Shown here: positions 1 through 8,158 of the stretch, in pieces
Layout of the letters: each line of letters starts with the position of its first letter
Position numbering within the stretch: the stretch's first letter is position 1
Origin: an uncultured Cohaesibacter sp.
GTDB lineage: Bacteria; Pseudomonadota; Alphaproteobacteria; Rhizobiales; Cohaesibacteraceae
Length of the DNA stretch: 64,000 nucleotides
Reading direction: 5' to 3'
NCBI RefSeq assembly: GCF_963677725.1
Contig: NZ_OY782507.1
Location: 1,178,001 to 1,242,000, forward strand
Position numbers and translations under genes: made by a program
Notes under the pieces: generated by a model
What the model saw: only the letters and a program-made list of their open reading frames with translations
What the model was told of the DNA's origin: nothing
Database searches by the model: none

Positions 1-214
1 GCTCTGCACGGATTTGCGGCAGGGTGAGACCAAATTGCTGGGCGAGGCGGATGAAGGACAAACGGCGGATATCGGAGCGCAGGAAACGGCGCTGTCCTCC
101 TGCGTTGCGGGCGGGATGAACAAGGCCTTCTTGCTCATAATAACGAATGGCAGAGATTGCAATACCCGTTCGCTCGGACAAAAGACCGATGGAAAGAATG
201 TCATTTTTCTTCAT
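1..214 (-). CDS. soxR: MerR-family regulator, SoxR-like (N-terminal part, cut by window edge)
   Basis: Only the first 71 residues lie in the window; the rest runs off the left edge. The visible part is a MerR-type winged helix: a start IGLLSERTGIAISAIRYYEQ, then RNAGGQRRF, a block very like the RNSGNQRRY of SoxR. SoxR proteins sense redox-cycling compounds through a C-terminal 2Fe-2S cluster; that part is not visible, so the sensing chemistry cannot be confirmed. The gene is divergent from the VOC gene at 486, and a SoxR-type promoter lies between them, which supports the SoxR assignment. Another MerR-family sensor remains possible. Confidence 0.75.
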   Translation of the reverse strand, partial: MKKNDILSIGLLSERTGIAISAIRYYEQEGLVHPARNAGGQRRFLRSDIRRLSFIRLAQQFGLTLPQIRAE

Positions 215-337
215 TGCCAGTCATCCCTTCGTCTCCCGGTTCACGCCCATTTTTAAAGTCCAAGATTTTGAAATCATTTATCAATTTTATTTCACAAAAC
301 AGTCCAAACTGGCTTTTCAACAGCGCCAAAGAGAGGC

Positions 338-368
338 TTGACCTAAAGTTAGGTTTAGCAATTACGCT
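338..368 (+). promoter_or_regulatory. SoxR/MerR-type promoter with 19-bp spacer
   Basis: A -35 like TTGACC (338-343) and a -10 like TACGCT (363-368) are separated by 19 bp, the overlong spacer typical of MerR-family activators. The spacer carries CCTAAAGTTAGGTTTAGC (342-359), which aligns with the E. coli SoxR box CCTCAAGTTAACTTGAGG. The promoter points toward the VOC gene at 486. The match is by eye; binding is inferred. Confidence 0.6.
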
Positions 369-485
369 TACCCCACGCAAATTAAAATTTAACCAATTAT
401 GAACCCAACAGGGCCTTCGTGCGTTGATGGGTCATAAGAAACGAAGCGTACCTTTGAAAAGGGCACGCTTATAAGGATCAAAACC

Positions 486-866
486 ATGCCTCTTGCATCG
501 CTCGAACATGCCAACATCACGGTCACCGATGTGGACCGCAGCGCGCAATTTCTGATCGATTTGTTCGGCTGGACCATACGCTGGAAGGGCCCGTCCAAAG
601 ACGGCGGCACCACAGCCCATGTAGGGACAGAGGAACAATATATCGCGCTCTATTCCAAAGGCGCCAAAGATACGACGGTCAACAGCTATGAAACCATCGG
701 CGGTCTTAATCATATTGGCGTGGTGGTTGACGATCTTGACGCAATGGAAGCCCGGGTTGTTGCCCTTGGCTATGAGCCCAAAAATCATGCCGACTATGAG
801 CCTGGACGCCGCTTCTATTTCGACGATCATGACGGCATTGAATATGAGCTGGTTCAGTATGACTGA
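486..866 (+). CDS. VOC family (glyoxalase/bleomycin-resistance-like) protein
   Basis: A 126-residue protein made of two beta-alpha-beta-beta-beta modules of the vicinal oxygen chelate fold: LEHANITVTDVDRSAQF opens the first and GLNHIGVVVDDLDAM the second, and it ends with DGIEYELVQYD. His8, His77 and the C-terminal Glu lie where VOC enzymes place metal ligands. The substrate cannot be read from sequence: lactoylglutathione, a thiol adduct or an antibiotic are all possible. An AAGGA sequence lies about 9 nt before the ATG. The divergent SoxR-like regulator and the promoter at 338-368 suggest induction by redox-active compounds. Confidence 0.85.
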   Translation: MPLASLEHANITVTDVDRSAQFLIDLFGWTIRWKGPSKDGGTTAHVGTEEQYIALYSKGAKDTTVNSYETIGGLNHIGVVVDDLDAMEARVVALGYEPKNHADYEPGRRFYFDDHDGIEYELVQYD

Positions 867-909
867 TCAGCTCAACCATCTGACCCATTGAGCAAAGAAA
901 GGCCAAAAC

Positions 910-1023
910 ATGTCATTGCTGGACCTGTTGAAACTCATCCCCTTGCCGCGCTTGTCTTCTCTGGTGCCGATGCTTATGGTGAATGATCTCATCCGCCGCC
1001 ATCACGCCAGAAACTTGCGATGA
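910..1023 (+). CDS. possible 37-residue small protein
   Basis: A short reading frame (MSLLDLLKLIPLPRLSS...) sits in the 200-bp gap between the VOC gene and the amidohydrolase. A purine-rich AAAGAAAGG lies about 7 nt before the ATG. The first half is hydrophobic with leucine/proline repeats and the end is basic (RRHHARNLR). No family is recognised. It may be chance; there is no evidence of expression. Confidence 0.2.
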   Translation: MSLLDLLKLIPLPRLSSLVPMLMVNDLIRRHHARNLR

Positions 1024-1064
1024 CGGGCCTTTCTCTTTTCTGATTATCGGGACTTTCACCGGCC

Positions 1065-2270
1065 ATGTCGTTTCACTTGAGCAACAGCATGCTCGACCAA
1101 CTGGTTGACTTTCGTCATGAAATCCATCGTCATCCGGATTTGCCAGGACTTGAGGGTGAAACGGCCAAAAGGGTTGAAGCCGCACTTGCGCCCTTGTCGC
1201 CCGACCAGTTGGTGACGGGACTGGGTGCGTGGCAAGAAGCAGATGGCAGTGACTGGGGTGGCACGGGCATCGCTGCAATTTTTGACGGCGAGCGAATCGA
1301 AGACGGGCCGACCCTGCTTTTTCGATGCGAGTTGGACGGGTTGCCGATCAGCGAGCAATCTGAAGCGGCTCATCGCTCGATGGTTGACGGACAGGCGCAT
1401 TCCTGCGGCCATGATGGCCATATGACAATTTTGCTTGGGCTGGCGATGCGGCTGGCGAACAAGCGCCCTGCCCGCGGACGGGTGATCCTGTTGTTCCAAC
1501 CAGCCGAGGAAACCGGCAAAGGGGCACGCGCCGTAGCCAAAGATCCAGCCTTCCAGACCCTCAAGCCAGATATGGCCTTTGCCTTGCACAATCTGCCGGG
1601 ACTTTCCCATGGCGAAGTTTGGCTGAAGGATGGGGCCATGTGTTGTGCCTCACGCGGTATGCGGATCAAGCTTGAAGGCAAAACCTCCCACGCCTCGCTG
1701 CCGCAAGATGGTCTTTCACCCCTTGATGGAGTGATGAGGATTGTCGCGGGACTGAAGGCATTGTCCAATGGCCTTGATGAAGGCCAACAGCTGGATGAGG
1801 ATTTCAAGTTGGTCACCATCACCCACATTGACATGGGTGAGCCCTGTTTCGGGATATCTCCCGCAAACGCCGAGATTTGGGTGACCCTGCGCACGGTGAC
1901 GGATGATGCTATGGCCGGTTTGGTGGAAGCGGCCCATTCCCTTGCCACCGACACGGCGAAGGCCGAGGGCCTGTTACTCAGCCTCAGCGAAGATGACGTA
2001 TTTGACGCCTGTACCAATGCGCCTGAGACCACCGAGATGGTTCGCCAAGCGCTGGTGGCAGAAGAGATCCCCTATTCAGCACAACCGGACCCGATGCGAT
2101 TCTCCGAGGATTTTGGCATTTTCGGCCAGAGCCATCCGACCACATTGTTTTTGCTTGGGTCGGGGAAAAGCCATCCGCAATTGCATAATCCGGATTATGA
2201 TTTCCCGGACAGTTTGCTCTCAAGCGGGGTGCGGATTTTCGAGCGGATCATTCGACAGACTCTCGACTGA
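1065..2270 (+). CDS. M20 family metallo-amidohydrolase (hippurate hydrolase-like)
   Basis: A 401-residue zinc-dependent hydrolase of the M20D/amidohydrolase group, which cleaves N-acyl amino acids or related amides. Visible signatures are HRHPDLPGLEGET near the start, the metal-binding SCGHDGHM, FQPAEETGKGA with the catalytic and metal-binding glutamates, and ALHNLPG. The inserted dimerisation domain begins near GMRIKLEGKTSHAS. It has no signal peptide, so it acts in the cytoplasm. The gene stands alone: the next gene is convergent and ends only a few bases away. Substrate specificity cannot be given. Confidence 0.88.
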   Translation: MSFHLSNSMLDQLVDFRHEIHRHPDLPGLEGETAKRVEAALAPLSPDQLVTGLGAWQEADGSDWGGTGIAAIFDGERIEDGPTLLFRCELDGLPISEQSEAAHRSMVDGQAHSCGHDGHMTILLGLAMRLANKRPARGRVILLFQPAEETGKGARAVAKDPAFQTLKPDMAFALHNLPGLSHGEVWLKDGAMCCASRGMRIKLEGKTSHASLPQDGLSPLDGVMRIVAGLKALSNGLDEGQQLDEDFKLVTITHIDMGEPCFGISPANAEIWVTLRTVTDDAMAGLVEAAHSLATDTAKAEGLLLSLSEDDVFDACTNAPETTEMVRQALVAEEIPYSAQPDPMRFSEDFGIFGQSHPTTLFLLGSGKSHPQLHNPDYDFPDSLLSSGVRIFERIIRQTLD

Positions 2271-2281
2271 AACGTCGCTTC

Positions 2282-3112
2282 TTAGGAAATGTCAATCGCC
2301 GCCCCATGGCGATGCACCGCTTCGATGCGAGCGGCGGGCACATCACGGCCTGCATCATGCAGCGCAATGGTGGGCAGCAGGCGGAAGGGGGCGCGGGATT
2401 GTTTCTTACCCTGTATGACCACCCGATGCGCCGCCTCCCCTTCCCTTGCCGAGAAGGGTTGGACTGTGATGTTGCCAAAGCGCCCCTGCATCAGTTGCAG
2501 TAGATCAGGCAACTCGTCAGCCCGCTGAACCACCGTGAAGGTGCCACCTTTTTTCAGGATTGACACGGCAGTGCGGAACCATGGCTCCATGCCCTCATCG
2601 GTCAGCATATGGGCCGTGGCGCGTGCCTCATTGGGTGAGGTCTGGAAACGTTCGGGGCGATAATAAGGTGGATTGGCAATCACATGGTGGGCCATATTCT
2701 CGGCAAGGCCCGCCGTCATTCGGGCGTCCCCGCGCAAGGCAACATCGCAAGAAATCACGCTGGCTGCAGCCAAATGCTCGGCACAGCGGGTCATGTTGCT
2801 TGCCGCAATGGCCGCAACGTCAGCATCAATTTCCACCGCCAGCAACTTCACACCACCGACGCGGGCAGCCACGCAGAGCCCCGCCGCGCCGATGCCAGAC
2901 CCCAAATCAACCACCAGCTCTCCGGGTCTGGCCGGACAGCAGGCCGCCAACAAGACCGCGTCTGTGCCGGAACGGTGATGGCCCTTTTTCGGCTGCAACA
3001 GAGTGATCCTGCCACCCAGAAAGTCATCCGCGCTGACGGCCAGAGCATCAGGCACGTCCGCTGAGGCCAGATTTGGGCTATCGGGCAGCAAGGGGGCCGG
3101 GCTTTGGGGCAT
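2282..3112 (-). CDS. tRNA1(Val) (adenine-37-N6)-methyltransferase-like protein
   Basis: A 276-residue class I SAM methyltransferase. Near residue 40 it has QPKKGHHRSGTDAVLLAA, typical of the TrmN6/YfiC group. The SAM motif I is VVDLGSGIGAAGL, the acidic loop is AVEID, and the catalytic NPPYY motif of N6-adenine methyltransferases is present. The family methylates A37 of tRNA1(Val). The alphaproteobacterial version is longer than E. coli YfiC because of an N-terminal extension. It is followed on the opposite strand by the convergent amidohydrolase. The target tRNA is inferred from the family. Confidence 0.82.
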   Translation of the reverse strand: MPQSPAPLLPDSPNLASADVPDALAVSADDFLGGRITLLQPKKGHHRSGTDAVLLAACCPARPGELVVDLGSGIGAAGLCVAARVGGVKLLAVEIDADVAAIAASNMTRCAEHLAAASVISCDVALRGDARMTAGLAENMAHHVIANPPYYRPERFQTSPNEARATAHMLTDEGMEPWFRTAVSILKKGGTFTVVQRADELPDLLQLMQGRFGNITVQPFSAREGEAAHRVVIQGKKQSRAPFRLLPTIALHDAGRDVPAARIEAVHRHGAAIDIS

Positions 3113-3141
3113 GAGACTGATCTTATTGTTTGAGGGCGCGG

Positions 3142-3378
3142 TCAGGAAGACTTCTTGGGAACTTCGGTTTCAGCCCCCAGACCTGCATCTTCGAGCAGGC
3201 GACGGGCTTCGGCCTCACGCTCTTGGGCGACCAGCAGACGGCGGGGCAAGATACCAATCGAGCCATCCAGAATGCTCATATTGTGGTCGAGAGATTGATG
3301 CTCAATGCCCGCATCGCGCAACAGGGCTTCAGCATAGGACAGGGTCACCATGTCATTGGTCTTGAGCAGCAATTTCAC
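3142..3378 (-). CDS. DUF2007 domain protein
   Basis: A 78-residue protein beginning MKLLLKTNDMVTLSYAEALL with GIEHQSLDHNMSILDG and LLVAQEREAEARRLLED. This is the compact DUF2007 ferredoxin-like fold, called a putative signal-transducing protein in databases with no proven role. It lies about 30 bp upstream of the tRNA methyltransferase on the same strand and is divergent from the polyprenyl synthase, an arrangement I recall from Rhizobiales. The two minus-strand genes could be co-transcribed. Confidence 0.8.
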   Translation of the reverse strand: MKLLLKTNDMVTLSYAEALLRDAGIEHQSLDHNMSILDGSIGILPRRLLVAQEREAEARRLLEDAGLGAETEVPKKSS

Positions 3379-3675
3379 AGGCGAATTCCTTTTACGAGTC
3401 CATTTAGGGGCACTTTCAAGCCGTCAAGATAGTGGCTCGGCCTAGCAATGAAAAGAGGGCTTTGACCAGAAGCACAGGTCCAGTCAAGCGATTCCTTTTC
3501 CTTGTGAGGGGGTTAGCTTGATGGCAAAAGTGCCAATCCGGCGGCCATGAGCCGTCGCAAGAGATCTTTTCCCTTTGAATTTCTGCGCATTGGCTCGCTT
3601 TTTCCTTGTCGTCATCGGGTCTGGCCCCTATTCTCGCCCCCGAATTTGACCCATACGAACATCTGGAGCCGCCGC

Positions 3676-4701
3676 GTGAGCGTTGTCCCTACACTGGACG
3701 AGTCCAACAAGTCTCAAGCCAGCATTCAGCCTCTTATCGATCTTGTCAAAAGCGACATGGGTCGCGTCAACGATCTGATTCTGGAAAAAGCCGGATCGGA
3801 CGTTGAGATGATCCCCGAAGTCGCCAAGCATCTGATCGATTCTGGCGGCAAACGCCTGCGCCCCATGCTGACGCTGGCTGCGGCCAATATGTGTGGCTAT
3901 GGCGCAGACGAGATCGGCCATGTGAAACTGGCCATGGCGGTCGAGTTCATGCACACTGCCACTTTGCTGCATGATGATGTGGTAGATGAAAGCGACATGC
4001 GCCGGGGCAAGCTGGCCGCGCGTATGTTGTGGGGCAATCAGGCGAGCGTGCTGGTGGGTGACTTCCTGCTTGGTCAGGCTTTTCGGGTCATGGTGGATGT
4101 CGGCTCGCTGAGGGCGCTGGATGTTCTCTCGACAGCGGCCTGCGTGATCGCCGAAGGAGAAGTGTTGCAGCTGTCCGTCGCGCAGAATATGGCGACCACC
4201 ACGCAAGATTACATGAAGGTGATCGAATCCAAGACTGCCGCCCTTTTTGCCGCTGCGTGCGAAGTGGGTCCAATTTTGGCGGGCAGCGGTGAAGACAAGA
4301 TCACCGCCATGCGCACCTATGGCATGGAATTGGGCAATGCCTTCCAGCTGATCGATGATGCGCTGGATTATGGCGGTTCGGCGGCCGCGCTGGGCAAGAA
4401 TGTCGGCGACGATTTCCGCGAAGGCAAAATCACTTTGCCGGTGATCAAGGCCTATGAACGGGGCGACGCCGAAGATAAAGCTTTCTGGAAACGGGTGATG
4501 GAAGAGCGCAAGGATGTGACTGACGGAGCGCTGGACTATGCCATGAGCCTTTTGAAGAAAACCGGTGCTCTGGAAGACACCTTGAAACAGGCCCGCAATC
4601 ATGGGGCTGAAGCGATCAAGGCGCTGGATGCATTTGAAGACGGACCAATCAAATCTGCGTTGATTGACGCGGTCGAGTTCTGCATTTCAAGGGCCCATTG
4701 A
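3676..4701 (+). CDS. long-chain polyprenyl diphosphate synthase (octa-/decaprenyl type)
   Basis: A trans-prenyltransferase that extends farnesyl diphosphate to the side chain of ubiquinone. The first aspartate-rich motif is LLHDDVVDESDMRRG and the second LIDDALDYGG; GGKRLRPML binds the allylic substrate. I chose the GTG at 3676 (VSVVPTLDESNKSQ...), because related proteins begin just before the conserved VKSDMGRVNDLILEKAGSDVE region; the frame stays open upstream to an ATG at 3547, which would add 43 residues unlike the family. With this start it is 341 residues, the usual size. Chain length cannot be fixed from motifs alone, but the UQ10-type family is expected in this group. A hairpin follows at 4748. 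Confidence 0.9.
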   Translation: MSVVPTLDESNKSQASIQPLIDLVKSDMGRVNDLILEKAGSDVEMIPEVAKHLIDSGGKRLRPMLTLAAANMCGYGADEIGHVKLAMAVEFMHTATLLHDDVVDESDMRRGKLAARMLWGNQASVLVGDFLLGQAFRVMVDVGSLRALDVLSTAACVIAEGEVLQLSVAQNMATTTQDYMKVIESKTAALFAAACEVGPILAGSGEDKITAMRTYGMELGNAFQLIDDALDYGGSAAALGKNVGDDFREGKITLPVIKAYERGDAEDKAFWKRVMEERKDVTDGALDYAMSLLKKTGALEDTLKQARNHGAEAIKALDAFEDGPIKSALIDAVEFCISRAH

Positions 4702-4747
4702 TCGCGCCGGGCACGGGATCTCCCATATGCCTTTACCCTCAAACCGA

Positions 4748-4774
4748 AAAACACCGCCCACAAGGCGGTGTTTT
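4748..4774 (+). terminator. hairpin terminator after the prenyl synthase
   Basis: AAAACACCGCC and GGCGGTGTTTT form an 11-bp stem around a short loop, followed by a weak T-rich stretch. It lies about 45 nt after the stop codon at 4701. Confidence 0.7.
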
Positions 4775-4967
4775 GCGATCTGGTTTCTTTCTTGACTGTA
4801 CCATTTTCCGGACCATTTGCCGGTCGCGTTTCATCACATTGAAGTTATCCGCATTTCCGCCCGGTCAGGGCTTGCCCGTCAGCCCTAAAAAAGCCATTCT
4901 GCATTCCTAGAAATCAGGCAGCATCCGTCATTGTTCCGTCAAAGCTTTAGAGATCAAGGCCATTTAT

Positions 4968-6926
4968 ATGAAGCATTCACGCCGTTCGTCCCTGTTCCGC
5001 CAATTTCTGCTTGCCAGCATTTGCGGTCTTGCATTGTTCAGCAATCCCTTGACCAGCCGAGCAGCCCAGCAGGACGCGACCGAACTGACGGAAGCGCTGT
5101 CCGACCTTCCCGTCACCCTGACAGGCAGCTATCTGTCGGCACGCATTGCCCAGCAGGATCAGGATCTCGCGCTCGCGGCCCATTTCTTCGCAAAGGCAAT
5201 GGAGCTGGACCCGACCAATCCGCTGCTGCTGGAACGCAATTTTGCCCTGACGCTGGCCACAGGTCAGCATGATCTTGCCTTCAAGCTGGCCGACCGGATG
5301 GAAGAAATCACCGCCCGGGAAGCGGCCAATCTGGGCAAGGCATCCGAGACTGCTGCTACAGACAGCAACGACGACAGCGACGAAGCCACACCGATCTTTT
5401 CCGGGTCGGATGCTGAATATCGGATCAAACCGATGATTGCCATGGCCTTGGGCGTCAAGGCGCTGAAGGGAAAGAACTATGCCAGCGCGGTCAAAAGCTT
5501 TGGCGATGGGCTTAATGTGCTGCAAAATCACCCGGTCGATCTGCTCGGCCCTGCCCCGTTCCGTCGATCTTTGAGCAATCCAAGACTGTTCAGCGCGTCG
5601 GCGCAGTTCGGCCCCTTTGCGGTGATTTCTCAGACCGTCCTGAAAGCCTGGTCACTGATTGGTCAGGACCGCGCCAACCTTGAAGCCGCACTGACCTTGC
5701 TCAATACGGTTGAAGAGGGACAGGTCAATCAGTTTTTCTTCTCGATGCATTCGGGCCTGATTGCCTCTTATGCCAAGGATTACGAGAAGGCGGCCCAGCA
5801 TCTTCAGCAGAGCCTTGATGCGGACCCGAATTCCCCGATCACGGCATATGCGCTGATCAACAACTTGTTGAAGGCCGGAAATACAGAGCGCGCAGAAGAG
5901 GTGATAGAGGAATTTGCCCAGAGTGCAGCGGATGAAGCGGATAAGGAGTGGATCAGCACTTCATTCGCTGATCTGAAACCCGCTGCGAGCATGATCCGCA
6001 CCCCGCAGGATGGCGCGGCAGAATTGTTCGGCACATTGGGGGATGCCCTGGCGCAGGAAAATGCGATTGAGGGCGGCGCGCTCTATTTGCAATTCTCTGA
6101 CTTCTTGCGGTCCGATTTCGACCGCACCGAATATGCGCTCGCGCGGCTGCATGAACGGATGAAACAGGATGAGGTTGCCCTTGAGCATTATGATCAGGTC
6201 CCCGAGAAAAGCCCGATCTATCGACGGGCCGTGCGCCAGTCCGGCTTTGTGCTGACCCGCCTCAAGCGCCCTGACGAAGCCATTAAGCGGCTGAGCGGTT
6301 TGCTGGAGGGGAATGCTTCGGATCTCGAAACCGTTTCTGTTCTGTCTCGGGTCTATCAGTCTGAAGATCGCTACCGGGACGCCATCAAGGTCCTGACTGC
6401 CGGGATCGACAGCATCAGCACCTTGCGTGACATTCACTGGTCCCTCTTCTTCCTGCGAGGCTCGGCCTATGATCAGGTGAAGGACTGGACCAGCACGGAA
6501 AAAGACATGAAGAAGGCGCTGGAACTCTTTCCAAACCAGCCCACCGTGTTGAATTATCTCGGCTATAGCTGGGTGGATCGTGGCCTTAATCTGGACAAGG
6601 CGATCGAGATGATCCGACAGGCGGTGGCCTTGCGACCTTATGACGGCTTCTTTGTTGATTCTCTGGGTTGGGCCCATTATCGGCTGGCCGAGTATGAGGA
6701 AGCGGTGAAGTTTCTCGAACGCGCGGTGGAGTTACGCCCCGAAGATCCAACCATCACTGATCATTTGGGGGATGCTTACTGGATGAATGGACGCAAGAAT
6801 GAAGCGCGCTTCCAGTGGCAGCGGGTCAAGACAATGTCCCCCAAGCCCGAGCTGTTGGTTCAGGTGGTGGAAAAAATCGCCAACGGTCTTGATGAGAGCA
6901 AGATTCCAGAGGTCAAAAGAAAATAA
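4968..6926 (+). CDS. exported tetratricopeptide-repeat protein
   Basis: A 652-residue protein with an N-terminal signal peptide: basic MKHSRRSSLFRQ, hydrophobic FLLASICGLALFS, and a likely cleavage after SRA near residue 32. At least two TPR clusters are visible: residues 50-95 (LAAHFFAKAMELDPTNP) and a strong C-terminal array (LNYLGYSW, DKAIEMIRQAVALRP, EAVKFLERAVELRPEDP, LGDAYW). A short acidic Asp/Ser-rich linker lies near residue 125-140. Such proteins are scaffolds in the periplasm or outer membrane; no enzyme motif is seen. It precedes ispE, as in other Rhizobiales, but a terminator at 6956 separates them. Confidence 0.85.
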   Translation: MKHSRRSSLFRQFLLASICGLALFSNPLTSRAAQQDATELTEALSDLPVTLTGSYLSARIAQQDQDLALAAHFFAKAMELDPTNPLLLERNFALTLATGQHDLAFKLADRMEEITAREAANLGKASETAATDSNDDSDEATPIFSGSDAEYRIKPMIAMALGVKALKGKNYASAVKSFGDGLNVLQNHPVDLLGPAPFRRSLSNPRLFSASAQFGPFAVISQTVLKAWSLIGQDRANLEAALTLLNTVEEGQVNQFFFSMHSGLIASYAKDYEKAAQHLQQSLDADPNSPITAYALINNLLKAGNTERAEEVIEEFAQSAADEADKEWISTSFADLKPAASMIRTPQDGAAELFGTLGDALAQENAIEGGALYLQFSDFLRSDFDRTEYALARLHERMKQDEVALEHYDQVPEKSPIYRRAVRQSGFVLTRLKRPDEAIKRLSGLLEGNASDLETVSVLSRVYQSEDRYRDAIKVLTAGIDSISTLRDIHWSLFFLRGSAYDQVKDWTSTEKDMKKALELFPNQPTVLNYLGYSWVDRGLNLDKAIEMIRQAVALRPYDGFFVDSLGWAHYRLAEYEEAVKFLERAVELRPEDPTITDHLGDAYWMNGRKNEARFQWQRVKTMSPKPELLVQVVEKIANGLDESKIPEVKRK

Positions 6927-6955
6927 TGTGACAGATTGACCATAATTTACATTCG

Positions 6956-6986
6956 GCCGATCCCGTTTGCGGGGTCGGCTTTTTTG
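6956..6986 (+). terminator. rho-independent terminator after TPR gene
   Basis: GCCGATCCCG pairs with CGGGGTCGGC across a 4-nt loop and is followed by a run of six T. It ends the TPR transcript before ispE. Confidence 0.85.
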
Positions 6987-7229
6987 TCTTTAGATGTAAT
7001 CTCACGGTTGTCATGGGAACAATCATACCCTTACACTAGTTAAAAAGAGAAACACTGCTTCGCCGGTTCGCAATTTTATAAAATCAACTCTGTTTGGTGG
7101 GCCTGCTTTGGCTGCACCTTTGTTTGAAAAAGCTGCTCTTTTTACTTGGCAGACCGTCATTCAACAGGGATTTGATGGGAAGTGCGCAGCCCAGCAAACG
7201 AGATGTCGAAGGGAGGGGAACAAGGCAAC

Positions 7230-8114
7230 ATGACCATTCAATCAACGAAAGCTGCAGCCCTTGTTCTGGATGCCCCGGCCAAGGTCAACCTGACGCTTCA
7301 TATTACCGGCCAGAGGGAGGATGGTTATCATCTGCTTGATTCTCTTGTGGTCTTTGGGGGTGCTGCGGATCGGTTGATCTTTGAGCAAGCCAGCCATCTT
7401 CATCTCTCGGTCACGGGGCCTTTTGCGGATGGCTTGCGGCAGGAACCGGACAATCTGATTGTGCGGGCGGCGCGCCTGTTGGCAAAAGAATTGAAATTGC
7501 CAGCCCATGCGATCATGACACTTGAAAAGCACCTGCCCATTTCTGCGGGCATCGGTGGAGGCTCATCGGATGCCGCGGCCGCATTGCTGGGGTTGTTGCG
7601 CCTTTGGGAACGAGCCATCAAGGATGAAAAGCTCCGGGCGATTGCACTCAGTCTGGGGGCTGATGTGCCCATATGCCTTGAAGGCAGTTGTCTCAGAGCC
7701 GAAGGCATTGGCGATCAGGTGCAACCGGGTCCAACGATGCCTAGAGAGCTCGGTCTGGTGCTGATCAATCCACGGGTGCCGATCTCGACGCCGGACATTT
7801 TCAAACGCCTAAGGCGCAAAGATAATGCGCCAATGGGGCCGGTCCCCTCGGCCTTCCTGTCTGCAAAGGCATTGGCGGATTGGCTGGCAGATCAGCGCAA
7901 TGATCTGGAAATGCCCGCTATGGAGCAGGCCCCGATCATCGAGACAGTGCTGCAATCACTCAATGATGATGGAGACTGTCTGTTTGCCCGGATGTCCGGG
8001 TCAGGAGCTACCTGTTTCGGGCTGTTTGCCAGTATCAAACACGCGGAATATGCAGCGCGTCGCCTCTCCTTCACCCATCCCAATTGGTGGGTGAGCCACG
8101 GCGGCGTCCAATAA
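7230..8114 (+). CDS. ispE: 4-diphosphocytidyl-2-C-methyl-D-erythritol kinase
   Basis: A GHMP-family kinase that phosphorylates CDP-methylerythritol in the MEP route to isoprenoid precursors. Signatures: substrate motif APAKVNLTLHI near residue 12, ATP-binding PISAGIGGGSSDAAAAL, SLGADVPIC, and the C-terminal GHMP motif MSGSGATCFGLF. The ATG at 7230 is chosen because GGGAGGGG lies about 12 nt upstream; in-frame ATGs at 7182 and 7203 would only add unlike sequence. Length is 294 residues, normal for IspE. It supplies precursors used by the polyprenyl synthase 3 kb upstream. Confidence 0.93.
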   Translation: MTIQSTKAAALVLDAPAKVNLTLHITGQREDGYHLLDSLVVFGGAADRLIFEQASHLHLSVTGPFADGLRQEPDNLIVRAARLLAKELKLPAHAIMTLEKHLPISAGIGGGSSDAAAALLGLLRLWERAIKDEKLRAIALSLGADVPICLEGSCLRAEGIGDQVQPGPTMPRELGLVLINPRVPISTPDIFKRLRRKDNAPMGPVPSAFLSAKALADWLADQRNDLEMPAMEQAPIIETVLQSLNDDGDCLFARMSGSGATCFGLFASIKHAEYAARRLSFTHPNWWVSHGGVQ

Positions 8115-8158
8115 GGCCAAGGCGGCACGCTAAAGAGCCGCCAGCGCCGCTGCGATGA

